A stretch of 11,073 nt of DNA from Kangiellaceae bacterium (GCA_030590405.1 JAUUYO010000109.1:1-11073), one strand, 5' to 3'; shown: positions 1 through 6,278, numbered from the stretch's first letter. The notes: generated by a model from the sequence alone, not told the origin. A program made the numbers and translations.

Positions 1-237
1 AGGTAATGGACTTAAGTGGCTAAATTGCAAACCAAACCAGCCAGCGATGGCTCCAAACAAAGTGTAACTGGTGATCCGCCCGATTTGATAAATGACAATA
101 AAGTGCCAATTTTTTTTCTCGGCATTGGCTGCCGATGTGACTGAGAGTGAAGATATAATACCGCCACACATGGCTAAACAATGTCCGGCCCCCATTAAGC
201 CGAGTAATAATGCTCCGAAAAGGTTAATAGTTTCCAC
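1..237 (-). CDS. TauE/SafE-like (DsbD_2-type) membrane protein, N-terminal part
   Basis: This is the first 79 codons of a minus-strand gene cut by the left edge; there is no in-frame stop. The translation begins VETINLFGALLLGLMGAGHC and contains the GHCLAMCGG motif in its first membrane helix, followed by a short polar loop and a second hydrophobic stretch (about residues 46-65). This GxGHCxxMCGG signature is typical of the small multi-spanning proteins annotated as sulfite exporter TauE/SafE family, or DsbD_2-type, that sit in cbb3 oxidase clusters and are thought to take part in metal handling or oxidase maturation. The start is a GTG at 235-237. An AGGT 8 bases upstream serves as ribosome binding site and overlaps the stop codon of the preceding DUF2057 gene, so the two are probably translationally linked. 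The family call is firm; the transported substrate is unknown. Confidence 0.85.
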   Translation of the reverse strand, partial: METINLFGALLLGLMGAGHCLAMCGGIISSLSVTSAANAEKKNWHFIVIYQIGRITSYTLFGAIAGWFGLQFSHLSPLP

Positions 238-246
238 CGTTATGAC

Positions 247-888
247 CTAATTTGACTGATTAATTTTATCTAGAAAGGATTGACGTTGTTGTTGACTGGC
301 CTGTTGCCACCAAAATAATAATCTTTCTTCAGCATCGGATTGAAGCGGTTTATTTTTATCGGAGGTTTTCGCCTCTGGTGCTTTTGATATTAGTTGTATG
401 GATGGCTGTTTTTCTATTTTTGAGACAGTATTATGATGGAGCAAATTGAGTGATTGTGAATCAGGAAAAAATTGTTTGCTGTCAATTTTGTTGCCCTGGT
501 TATCGGTGATACTCACGATTGGATTTTGAATAAATTTTTTGGCAGCCTTTGAGTTAGCTGGTTTTAAATATTGTAAGCGATAATCACCTTCAACTTGCAA
601 ATAGAAACTCAAAATAAAAATATCAGATTTGATCCTGCCAAAATTCTTTCCATATTTATTTTTGAAAGTTACATCATATGCAGTCGCTATTTTGTTGAGT
701 CCGGGATTGAGCTTTAACCAGTTACCTTTTTGCAATACACGACCGGAAAAAGCATTTCCATTGACTGAGGTAACCCTGAACTCTTCGCCGATCAAAAGGT
801 GGCTTTGCGCAACGACTGACTGACAAAAAAGCAATAACAAAAAAGTTGCAAGGGAGTGACTAATTGTTTGCGACATCGTCTTTCTCAT
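247..888 (-). CDS. DUF2057 (YccT-like) family secreted protein
   Basis: This is a 213-residue exported protein. Residues 1-27 form a signal peptide (hydrophobic core LATFLLLLFCQSVV, likely cut after VVA). The mature part has the DUF2057 pattern: 'LKLNPGLNKIATAYDVTF' near 58-75, a membrane- or barrel-like stretch 'FILSFYLQVEG' near 91-101, and 'AAKKFIQNPIVSITDNQGN' near 115-133. The C-terminal helix LLFWWQQASQQQRQSFL is also usual for the family. Escherichia coli YccT is described as a curli synthesis inhibitor, but most members have no known function. The gene overlaps the 3' end of ccoS by 29 bases and nearly abuts the next membrane protein gene. Two starts are possible: ATG at 888, and ATG at 876 (M5), which has the better upstream purine run (GAGAAAG). 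Both leave the signal peptide intact. Confidence 0.75.
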   Translation of the reverse strand: MRKTMSQTISHSLATFLLLLFCQSVVAQSHLLIGEEFRVTSVNGNAFSGRVLQKGNWLKLNPGLNKIATAYDVTFKNKYGKNFGRIKSDIFILSFYLQVEGDYRLQYLKPANSKAAKKFIQNPIVSITDNQGNKIDSKQFFPDSQSLNLLHHNTVSKIEKQPSIQLISKAPEAKTSDKNKPLQSDAEERLLFWWQQASQQQRQSFLDKINQSN

Positions 889-1102
889 TGAAGCTTGTAG
901 GGGCTGTTGAGCTTTTGTTGTTTTTTATGGACTGGTAGTTATTAGATGGCACTGGTTTTGGGGTGTCATCGTCCAATAAAATGTTCACGGCGGGTGAATC
1001 CAGATCGTTAAATTGCCCGTTTTTGACTGCCCAAAAAAATATGAGTACGGCAATAACCAGTATGATAATTGTGAGTGGGATAAGCCAATAGATGATATCC
1101 AA
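860..1102 (-). CDS. ccoS: cbb3-type cytochrome oxidase assembly protein CcoS
   Basis: This is an 80-residue protein with one N-terminal membrane helix (about residues 4-26), followed by the diagnostic CcoS segment FFWAVKNGQFNDLDSP and the acidic LLDDDTP. Residues beyond about 50 form a polar, probably disordered tail that is longer than in many homologues. CcoS is needed to mature the cbb3 oxidase, where it is linked to insertion of haem b and CuB into CcoN. The start is a TTG at 1100-1102; no in-frame ATG precedes the helix. The alignment to the usual M-x-I-L-Y-x-L-I-P start and an AGG 8 bases upstream both support it. The gene overlaps the DUF2057 gene and leads the small operon. The copper ATPase gene ccoI, its usual upstream partner, is missing here. 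Confidence 0.9.
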   Translation of the reverse strand: MDIIYWLIPLTIIILVIAVLIFFWAVKNGQFNDLDSPAVNILLDDDTPKPVPSNNYQSIKNNKSSTAPTSFNEKDDVANN

Positions 1103-1161
1103 AAAAATGACCTGAAATTTGTACTAGCAAGGATTAAAAGTAGGATAATCTATAAATTTAC

Positions 1162-1190
1162 AAAGCGCTAGAATTATCAACTAGCGCTTT
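1162..1190 (-). terminator. Perfect 10-bp hairpin between the Yip1 gene and ccoS
   Basis: AAAGCGCTAG (1162-1171) and CTAGCGCTTT (1181-1190) form a perfect 10-bp stem with a 9-base loop. It lies 51 bases past the Yip1-family stop codon. On the minus strand the stem ends in CTTT followed by an AT-rich stretch rather than a clean T run, so it may be a weak terminator or an RNA-stabilising hairpin that separates the Yip1 transcript from the ccoS operon. Confidence 0.5.
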
Positions 1191-1240
1191 AGGGATTTTA
1201 GTACTCCGGCACAGGACAGTGTTGATTAAAATTATCGCGA

Positions 1241-1846
1241 TTAACCAGTATGAAAAACTGGTGAAAAGCCTGAACCCCAAAATATTACCGTGATTGCCAG
1301 CATGCCCACCAAGCTAACCATCGCAACGGTGAGTATGGAGCTGGAAAACAAGAAGGCTTTTTCTTCGTTGATCCCCATTAGTTGTGGAACACCCTTAAAT
1401 AACAAGTTGACCGACATTCCAATGGCAAACAAGGTGACTAACATATCAAGCCACAATATTGGGAATGCGCCTAAAAAGCCTGCTAGAAAAAGAGGGGTAA
1501 AACTATAGGCGGTTAAATTGACACATTCTGCCAGACCCGGCTTGGCACCGTAGGTTTTTGCCATCCATTGTATAAACAATGAGAGTACAAAAACAGCCAC
1601 CAAAATGGCGATATAAGCGATCACAGATAAGTATAGTGCGCTTTGCGATGTTAGTGTATGAGTTTCACCGCTACCTATCTGCCAGCCCACGTAGGTACTA
1701 CCGACAAAAGCGGCTGCGGGAGGGATGGCGGCGAAAAAAATCAAATAGGTCAAGTAAATATGACCAATACTTTGTTTTTGTCGACCGATGTTGCCCCATT
1801 CTTTGGTTGGTCCATAAAGTAGAGCAAATGCATTGGTTAAAGACAT
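1241..1846 (-). CDS. Yip1 family inner-membrane protein
   Basis: This is a 201-residue integral membrane protein with about five hydrophobic helices (roughly 29-49, 70-92, 113-130, 132-150 and 167-190). The layout fits bacterial Yip1-domain proteins (PF04893): a short cytoplasmic N-terminus with 'YGPTKEWGNI', a loop with 'MAKTYGAKPGLAECVNLTAY' and the characteristic 'GVPQLMGI' near 152-159. Bacterial members have no established function; the eukaryotic Yip1 proteins act in vesicle traffic. The ATG at 1844-1846 has a strong Shine-Dalgarno (AAAGGGG) 6 bases upstream. A TATACT -10-like box at 1874-1879 gives a plausible promoter with a short leader. It shares strand with ccoS but is separated from it by 138 bases and a hairpin, so it is probably its own unit. 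Confidence 0.8.
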   Translation of the reverse strand: MSLTNAFALLYGPTKEWGNIGRQKQSIGHIYLTYLIFFAAIPPAAAFVGSTYVGWQIGSGETHTLTSQSALYLSVIAYIAILVAVFVLSLFIQWMAKTYGAKPGLAECVNLTAYSFTPLFLAGFLGAFPILWLDMLVTLFAIGMSVNLLFKGVPQLMGINEEKAFLFSSSILTVAMVSLVGMLAITVIFWGSGFSPVFHTG

Positions 1847-1873
1847 GTTATCCCCTTTGTGATTCTTATTAAC

Positions 1874-1879
1874 AGTATA
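1874..1879 (-). promoter_or_regulatory. Candidate -10 box for the Yip1-family gene
   Basis: TATACT (5 of 6 matches to TATAAT) on the minus strand lies 27 bases before the start codon. No good -35 hexamer is visible at 16-18 bases, so the call rests on the -10 box and position only. Confidence 0.35.
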
Positions 1880-2068
1880 CGGTGATTCCTGAAAAGATAG
1901 AGTAAGCGAACTGAAGGGGGTAAGTCAAACACCGAACAACACTGAATGGTTGTTTTGTTCAATGTGAAATAGCCTGCCAACGAGTGGTGATTATTCGATA
2001 GCATCTCCATAAGCTTTGGATTAGAATCAAGCAGCTCCAGATTGAACTTATTTAAAAGGAAAAAACTA

Positions 2069-2593
2069 ATGCGATTCGCTCGAATTATCACTGTATTTTT
2101 GTTCACTGTTTTTGTTGGTGCCTGCAATTCTTCTGGAAATAAAGGGGAATTGGCCAAATTTGAAATGTTCAATGCCGCATCACCATCTAAAAATCTGATG
2201 ACAGGTGGCCAGCCGAGTATCGCAGATCTGAAATTATTGGCCAGTAATGGGACTAAAGTGATTGTGAATTTGCGTACTAAGGGGGAATTCAATCGGTTTG
2301 ATGAGCAATCAGAAGTCGAAAAGTTGAATATGAAATACGTATCCATTGAAATCGATGGCAGTGACGGTATTACTCTTGAAAACGCCCAATTGCTCGATAC
2401 GGCGCTTAATAATCTGGAACAACCTGCGTTAGTGCATTGTGCCAGTAGTAATCGGGTGGGTGGGCTTTTAGCTTACCGGGCTTTTAAACTTCAAAACCAG
2501 TCCGCTCAAGAAGCTTTAAACTTTGGTAAGCGTGCTGGCATGCGTAGTACTGAAAAACGAGTTAAAAAATTGCTTGGAATGGAAGCAAAATAG
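2069..2593 (+). CDS. Probable lipoprotein with DUF442/BLH-like cysteine phosphatase fold
   Basis: This is a 174-residue protein. The ATG at 2069 is chosen over the in-frame TTG at 2042 because it has AAAGGA 8-10 bases upstream and places a proper signal sequence at the N-terminus. Residues 1-19 form a lipoprotein signal (RFARIITVFLFTVFVGAC) with lipobox VGAC and acceptor Cys19. The next residue is Asn, not Asp, so by the Lol rule the protein should go to the outer membrane. The domain contains 'TGGQPSIADLKLLASNGTKVIVNLR' features (residues 45-69) and the HCxxxxxR-type loop as HCASSNR (Cys124, Arg129 or nearby), followed by GGLLAYRA. This is the pattern of the DUF442/beta-lactamase-hydrolase-like phosphatases related to dual-specificity phosphatases. 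The substrate is unknown. It is a single gene, divergent from the Yip1 gene and convergent with DUF3108. Confidence 0.8.
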   Translation: MRFARIITVFLFTVFVGACNSSGNKGELAKFEMFNAASPSKNLMTGGQPSIADLKLLASNGTKVIVNLRTKGEFNRFDEQSEVEKLNMKYVSIEIDGSDGITLENAQLLDTALNNLEQPALVHCASSNRVGGLLAYRAFKLQNQSAQEALNFGKRAGMRSTEKRVKKLLGMEAK

Positions 2594-2603
2594 CGGCAGG
2601 CTA

Positions 2604-2640
2604 AGTAGGGTGGACAATCTGTTCTGCCCACTATTTTAAT
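2604..2640 (+). terminator. Candidate terminator after the phosphatase-like lipoprotein gene
   Basis: AGTAGG (2604-2609) can pair with CCCACT (2627-2632) around an inner GGACA/TGTTC stem (2611-2615 with 2620-2624). There is one A-C mismatch and a small internal loop, and the hairpin is followed by ATTTTAATTT. It lies just past the stop codon and before the convergent DUF3108 gene. The stem is imperfect, hence moderate confidence. Confidence 0.4.
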
Positions 2641-2675
2641 TTAATTCAAAGCTCCTACAAAATACTGTTACACCT

Positions 2676-3719
2676 TTAGGAAGCATTATCCGATTGGTAT
2701 TTAACCGATTCTAGCACTAAGGTCACATCGGCTTTATCCTGTTCATATTGTGCGATCTTAATCGGCAAATAATTGAGTTCTGGACATAGCCACAGGATAA
2801 ATATGTCGCCGTTGGCTTTTGTTCTAACCAATTTTATACTTGCTAGAGCGCCCATCTTTGTTTGCAGAACTTCTTTTTTTTCTTCAATGTATGAATAAAT
2901 ATGAAGTTTGCCTTTATAACTGACGTCATAGTCAAATAATTGTTTGCCGGCTAACAGATCTGAGCGCAACTGGATGATATGGGAAACCCGATCAAAGACT
3001 TGTTTTTCAAGCGAAATCTGCCAGTTTTTGTCATCTCTATTACCTGTTTCCAGTTTATTTTCCCAGTCAAAAATCTGTTGCATTTCTCGGGCTTTTTTGA
3101 AGGTTATTTTTGTTTTTGAATAAAAGCGATCATTGACTAACAAGTCATCCTTCAGATGAAATTCAGTTGTTTCGGTATTTCTCACACTCACAAAATATTT
3201 ACTGATTTTGGCGTAAGTGGCTAGTGTCCATCGGTTATCTTTCAGACTCAGTTTTCTGGTGGTATGGCCTAGAGTTTCACCTTCGGATTGGACTTTATAT
3301 TTTGCCTCATATCCATGTAAAAACAACCATGGATTCTTTTGAGATTTTGGTGCTTCTGGCGTTTTACGATCTTTGAGAGTTTTATTTTCGGTTAGAGTGG
3401 CTTCAACCGGTTCAAGCTTGTCCACTTGTTGATGTTGAGATTCAGACTCGGGTTTTGACTGAGATTCTGGCTGGGATTGGGATTTTGAATGCGACTGAGG
3501 CGGGATAGTTGGATGTGCGTGAAGTCCAGTGGATAACAATAGATAGAAGCATAAAAAAGTGGAGGTGAAGAAGGGCAGCTTTATTCTAAACTTAGTAAAT
3601 GTTTTAAATTTAGAAAGTAATGTTTTAAATTTAGAAAGTAATGTTTTAAATTTAGAAAGTAATGTTTTAAACTTAGAAAAGAAGGGGTTGTTCCAGTTTG
3701 TCATTTTCAAAATATACAT
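2676..3719 (-). CDS. DUF3108 domain-containing exported protein with N-terminal heptad repeats
   Basis: This is a 347-residue protein. Residues 15-42 hold four heptads (SKFKTLL three times, then SKFKTFT). A signal-like segment follows (LPFFTSTFLCFYLLLSTGLHA, about 48-68, likely cut after AHA or LHA), then a low-complexity Ser/Gln/Glu/Lys linker (75-98), then the DUF3108 domain (about 135-340: 'GYEAKYKVQSEG', 'DRFYSKTKI', 'LPIKIAQYEQDK'). DUF3108 proteins are predicted periplasmic or outer-membrane-associated beta-rich proteins of unknown role, and they commonly follow purMN in gammaproteobacteria. The gene overlaps the purN 3' end by 47 bases. ATG 3719 has an AGGA very close upstream; ATG 3704 (M6) has no better site. 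A signal peptide preceded by about 47 residues of charged repeats is odd. No in-frame ATG, GTG or TTG lies between repeats and signal that would remove them. Confidence 0.75.
   Translation of the reverse strand: MYILKMTNWNNPFFSKFKTLLSKFKTLLSKFKTLLSKFKTFTKFRIKLPFFTSTFLCFYLLLSTGLHAHPTIPPQSHSKSQSQPESQSKPESESQHQQVDKLEPVEATLTENKTLKDRKTPEAPKSQKNPWLFLHGYEAKYKVQSEGETLGHTTRKLSLKDNRWTLATYAKISKYFVSVRNTETTEFHLKDDLLVNDRFYSKTKITFKKAREMQQIFDWENKLETGNRDDKNWQISLEKQVFDRVSHIIQLRSDLLAGKQLFDYDVSYKGKLHIYSYIEEKKEVLQTKMGALASIKLVRTKANGDIFILWLCPELNYLPIKIAQYEQDKADVTLVLESVKYQSDNAS
3598..3681. repeat. 21-bp tandem repeat, four copies
   Basis: The unit AATGTTTTAAATTTAGAAAG plus T occurs at 3598-3618, 3619-3639 and 3640-3660 with no change. 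A fourth copy at 3661-3681 differs near its end, and a partial fifth at about 3583-3597 is degenerate. Because the unit is 21 bp it stays in frame in the DUF3108 gene, encoding the SKFKTLL heptads. The purN stop codon lies inside the fourth copy (3673-3675). Confidence 0.95.
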
Positions 3720-4311
3720 CGTCCTGTTTGAGTTTAATTTGACTCTTTAAAAGCATTTTTACGGTACTGGGATAAAGCTGGTGTTCCAGCGTTTGGATCT
3801 TTGCGAGTAATTGGTCTTCTGTATCATCAATACTCAACCTGGTTTTTGCTTGCGCAATAAGCGGGCCGCCATCTAATTCTTCGGTTACAAAATGAACCGT
3901 GGTGCCGTGATACTCGTCGTTATTTTCAAGCGCTCTTTTGTGGGTATGTAACCCTGGGTACTTGGGCAACAAAGAAGGATGAATGTTCAATAGTCTGCCA
4001 CGAAATTCAGCAACAAAGCCCGCAGTGAGTATTCGCATAAACCCTGCCAGGATGATCAGGTCGGGATTAAAGCGATTAATTTCATCAGCCAGCGCCTGAT
4101 CGAAACTTTCTCGGGATGGATAGTCAGTATGCTGAACCGATAGCGCAGGAATGCCGGCGGATTCTGCGCGGGATAAACCAAAAGCATCAGCTTTATTGCT
4201 GATTACGGCAATAATTTCACCGCCAAAATCAGCCGTTTTTTGGGCTTCGATAAAGGCTTGTAAATTAGAACCGTTGCCGGAAATTAAAATGACGATGGAT
4301 TTATTTGGCAT
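3673..4311 (-). CDS. purN: Phosphoribosylglycinamide formyltransferase (PurN)
   Basis: This enzyme transfers the formyl group of 10-formyl-tetrahydrofolate to GAR, giving FGAR, the third step of de novo purine synthesis in the cytoplasm. The 212 residues match the usual length. The glycine-rich phosphate loop is 'SGNGSNLQAF' (11-20). The catalytic triad of the family is present: Asn109 and His111 in 'LLNIHPSLLPKYPGLHTH', and Asp147 in 'ELDGGPLIAQ'. The folate-loop 'GTTVHFV' is at 136-142. The start ATG (4309-4311) is 18 bases after the purM stop, so purM and purN are co-transcribed. Its stop codon lies inside the 21-bp repeat array that begins the overlapping DUF3108 gene. Confidence 0.97.
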   Translation of the reverse strand: MPNKSIVILISGNGSNLQAFIEAQKTADFGGEIIAVISNKADAFGLSRAESAGIPALSVQHTDYPSRESFDQALADEINRFNPDLIILAGFMRILTAGFVAEFRGRLLNIHPSLLPKYPGLHTHKRALENNDEYHGTTVHFVTEELDGGPLIAQAKTRLSIDDTEDQLLAKIQTLEHQLYPSTVKMLLKSQIKLKQDDVYFENDKLEQPLLF

Positions 4312-4329
4312 TTTCTATATCGATAGCAT

Positions 4330-5373
4330 TTAATTGATGAAAGTGACTTGCTGATCATCATTCATATCAACGATTTCACCCAAATGCCAAGCCTGTTCAC
4401 CATATTGGTTTAATAAGTTCAATGCTTTATCTAACTCATCAGCGCTCACCACTAACAGCATGCCAACACCGCAGTTAAAGGTTTTGTACATTTCGTTTTG
4501 AGTGACGTTGCCGTTTTGCTGTAACCAATCGAAAATAGCAGGTTTTTGCCAGCTGGATTGGTCGATTTGAGCGCAGGCATCGGTCGGTAGAACGCGCGGT
4601 ATGTTTTCGAGTAGACCGCCACCGGTGATATGAGATAGCGCCTTTAGATTAACTTCTTTGATCAGCTTGAGTACTGATTTTACGTAGATTCGGGTGGGTT
4701 CTAATAAAGTTTCTGCGAGAGATTTGCCATTAAAGTCCTGGTTTAGACTAGCGCCAGACACTTCAATGATTTTACGGATCAAAGAGTAACCGTTAGAATG
4801 CGGACCACTTGAACCCAGACCAATGAGCTGATCGCCTTTTTTTACCTGGCTGCCGTCGATAACTTCTGATTTTTCGACAATTCCTACACAAAAACCGGCC
4901 AGGTCGTAATCTTCACCTTCATACATGCCAGGCATTTCTGCTGTTTCGCCGCCAATCAGCGAGCAATTAGATAGTTTACAACCTTCACCAATTCCGGTTA
5001 TGACACTTGCTGCGGTATCAATATCGAGCTTTCCGGTAGCGTAGTAATCAAGAAAGAATAATGGTTCGGCACCTTGTACCAACAAATCATTGACACACAT
5101 GGCAACCAGATCGATACCAACCTTGTCATGGATCCCCGCGTCAATGGCCAAACGTAGTTTAGTACCGACACCGTCAGTACCAGAAACTAATACTGGCTGT
5201 TTATATCCTGCTGGCAGTTCAAACATGGCACCAAAGCCGCCTAAATTGGAAGTGACTTCCGGGCGTTTGGTTGATTTTGCGACACTTTTGATCCTTTCAA
5301 CCAGCTGATTTCCAGCCTCAATATCAACTCCGGCATCTTTATAGCTGAGCGATTTGTTGGTATTTTCTGACAT
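4330..5373 (-). CDS. purM: Phosphoribosylformylglycinamidine cyclo-ligase (AIR synthetase, PurM)
   Basis: This enzyme closes the imidazole ring, converting FGAM and ATP to AIR, ADP and phosphate, in step five of purine synthesis. The 347 residues are full length. Signature segments are 'SYKDAGVDIEAGNQLV' (10-25), the ATP-binding 'SGTDGVGTKLRLA' (64-76), 'GIDLVAMCVNDLLVQGAEPLFFLDYY' region (86-111), 'GGETAEMPGMY' (141-151), 'GSSGPHSNGYSL', and 'SHITGGGLLENIPR'. It belongs to the same superfamily as ThiL, HypE and SelD, but these motifs are PurM-specific. It is first in the purM-purN-DUF3108 unit. The order PurM (step 5) before PurN (step 3) is the usual gammaproteobacterial arrangement. A candidate promoter lies 42-47 bases upstream. 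Confidence 0.98.
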   Translation of the reverse strand: MSENTNKSLSYKDAGVDIEAGNQLVERIKSVAKSTKRPEVTSNLGGFGAMFELPAGYKQPVLVSGTDGVGTKLRLAIDAGIHDKVGIDLVAMCVNDLLVQGAEPLFFLDYYATGKLDIDTAASVITGIGEGCKLSNCSLIGGETAEMPGMYEGEDYDLAGFCVGIVEKSEVIDGSQVKKGDQLIGLGSSGPHSNGYSLIRKIIEVSGASLNQDFNGKSLAETLLEPTRIYVKSVLKLIKEVNLKALSHITGGGLLENIPRVLPTDACAQIDQSSWQKPAIFDWLQQNGNVTQNEMYKTFNCGVGMLLVVSADELDKALNLLNQYGEQAWHLGEIVDMNDDQQVTFIN

Positions 5374-5414
5374 GCTGATGGCCTGTGGTTTGCTTAAGTG
5401 ATGGTTTTGGCGCT

Positions 5415-5420
5415 ATTTTA
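5415..5420 (-). promoter_or_regulatory. Candidate extended -10 of the purM operon promoter
   Basis: On the minus strand CTGTGTAAAATAGCGCC contains TAAAAT, with a TG dinucleotide just upstream, about 42 bases before the purM start. No convincing -35 or PurR-type palindrome was found in the 148-base gap. Confidence 0.4.
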
Positions 5421-5521
5421 CACAGGCTTGAGGGGGAGATCGAGTGATTTAAACAGGGAATTAATTACGAAAACAACGCAGCCCCTGACAAACAGGAAAA
5501 CAATGAATTGATGTTTGAAAA

Positions 5522-5809
5522 CTAGCTGGCTTTTTCTAACTGAATCAATGCTTCATCGATCGCATAAGAATTAAACGCTGGGTCTTCACGGTCAATTTCA
5601 TAAGGGCCGGTCCAGTCTTCTGGTGGTGCAATTTCTACCGGAATAAGAACCTTCCAGCCGGTAAACTCCATTTCTTCAATATTGCCATCAAAATTCTGGA
5701 TTTCAATCATTTGTTCGTCGTAATCGATGGCAACCACTTCAAACAAATTATCATTATCTATTGGGCGATACCAATGACCAATTTCTGCAGAGATCTGTCC
5801 CGACATCAT
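5522..5809 (-). CDS. DUF6763-like small conserved protein
   Basis: This is a 95-residue acidic, soluble protein of unknown function. The pattern 'EIGHWYRPIDNDNLFEVVAIDYDEQMIEIQNFDGNIEEMEF' (9-49) followed by 'APPEDWTGPYEIDREDPAF' (61-79) matches small gammaproteobacterial proteins I recognise as DUF6763; the label is from memory. The beta-strand-rich first half with an invariant WYR and FDG suggests a small SH3-like barrel, which is inference only. The start ATG 5807-5809 is followed by a second ATG; the first is better spaced (8 bases) from a strong AGGAGG. The MITE-like element begins 6 bases or so beyond this ribosome binding site, so the native promoter has been displaced or lies within the element. 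It is 148 bases upstream of purM on the same strand. Confidence 0.75.
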   Translation of the reverse strand: MMSGQISAEIGHWYRPIDNDNLFEVVAIDYDEQMIEIQNFDGNIEEMEFTGWKVLIPVEIAPPEDWTGPYEIDREDPAFNSYAIDEALIQLEKAS

Positions 5810-5829
5810 TGGAAATTCCTCCTTTTTTA

Positions 5830-5861
5830 AGGGTCTGTTTATCTTTCACAACTCATCACTG
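5830..5861 (+). repeat. Left terminal inverted repeat of the MITE-like element
   Basis: This 32-bp arm begins AGGGTCTGTTTATC and ends CATCACTG. It pairs with 6064-6095 with one mismatch. Confidence 0.9.
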
Positions 5862-6063
5862 TTGTGGCTAAAATATCGTCAATCTAGGCGCGACGAATGT
5901 GGTTTGGTTATTCCAAATGAGTGAGGAGCAACAACGAGTGGCGGTATTTTAGCCACAACCCGAAGGGCCGGGCGCTTTTTTCACCTAACTACGTTATCAG
6001 TCGCTCATTTAGAATAACTAAACCGCGCTTCTTCTGCCTTATTAGGCAAAAAAAGCGCCTCGG

Positions 6064-6095
6064 CAGTGATGAGTTATGAAAGATAAACAGACCCT
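6064..6095 (-). repeat. Right terminal inverted repeat of the MITE-like element
   Basis: This 32-bp arm begins CAGTGATGAG and ends AACAGACCCT. Its last base is also the first base of a 14-bp palindrome, TAGGCTTAAGCCTA (6095-6108). Confidence 0.9.
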
Positions 6096-6254
6096 AGGCT
6101 TAAGCCTATTATTACTGGTTAACTTCAACCTAATGATTGTACAAAAAAGATCAAATTAGAAGGATTGAATAGTTATTTGAAAGGAGCTGAATATATCAAA
6201 TAAGAATTAATAATAAATACAATAAGCTAGTTGTTAAATTAGGCTAAATAACGC
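6096..6254. other. AT-rich intergenic stretch with no gene
   Basis: Together with the element, this makes 469 bases without a gene between DUF6763 and slt. This part is AT-rich. It contains the 14-bp palindrome at 6095-6108 and no open frame with a ribosome binding site; AAAGGAG at about 6180-6186 is not followed by a usable start. Confidence 0.6.
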
Positions 6255-6274
6255 TTAAACAGCCAGCTGTTTAA
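6255..6274 (-). terminator. Hairpin just past the slt stop codon
   Basis: TTAAACAG (6255-6262) and CTGTTTAA (6267-6274) form a perfect 8-bp stem with a 4-base loop, 4 bases past the slt stop codon. The T run after it on the minus strand is poor, so termination may be weak or Rho-assisted. Confidence 0.5.
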
Positions 6275-6278
6275 AATT

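Larger units (their letters stand above)
5830..6095. mobile_element. MITE-like non-coding repeat element with 32-bp terminal inverted repeats
   Basis: The 266-bp segment has no ORF and is bounded by near-perfect inverted repeats starting AGGGTCTGTTTATCTTTC (5830-5861 against 6064-6095, one mismatch at 5849/6076). A second inverted repeat, GTGGTTTGGTTATTCC... at 5899-5924 against 6001-6026, shares the same centre (about 5962.5) and has four transition-type differences, three of which would still pair as G-U. Each half also has its own hairpin: GTTGTGGCTAAAATA 5861-5875 with 5945-5959 (perfect), and GGCGCTTTTTT near 5970-5980 with AAAAAAAGCGCC near 6048-6059. No clear target-site duplication was found. 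It is more GC-rich than the AT-rich flank on its right. It is probably a passive element mobilised by a transposase encoded elsewhere; the family was not identified. Confidence 0.8.

Noticed and set aside
1103..1240. FNR/Anr box before ccoS
   Set aside because: Only a TTGAT half-site in the hairpin loop was seen, with no ATCAA partner at the right spacing.
1837..2346. 169-codon minus-strand frame opposite the phosphatase-like gene
   Set aside because: It overlaps a well-supported plus-strand gene and the Yip1 start, has no Shine-Dalgarno and no recognisable protein features.
3559..3750. Plus-strand frame with ESNVLNL heptads
   Set aside because: It is the antisense reading of the 21-bp repeat within DUF3108/purN; any frame across a 21-bp array gives heptads.
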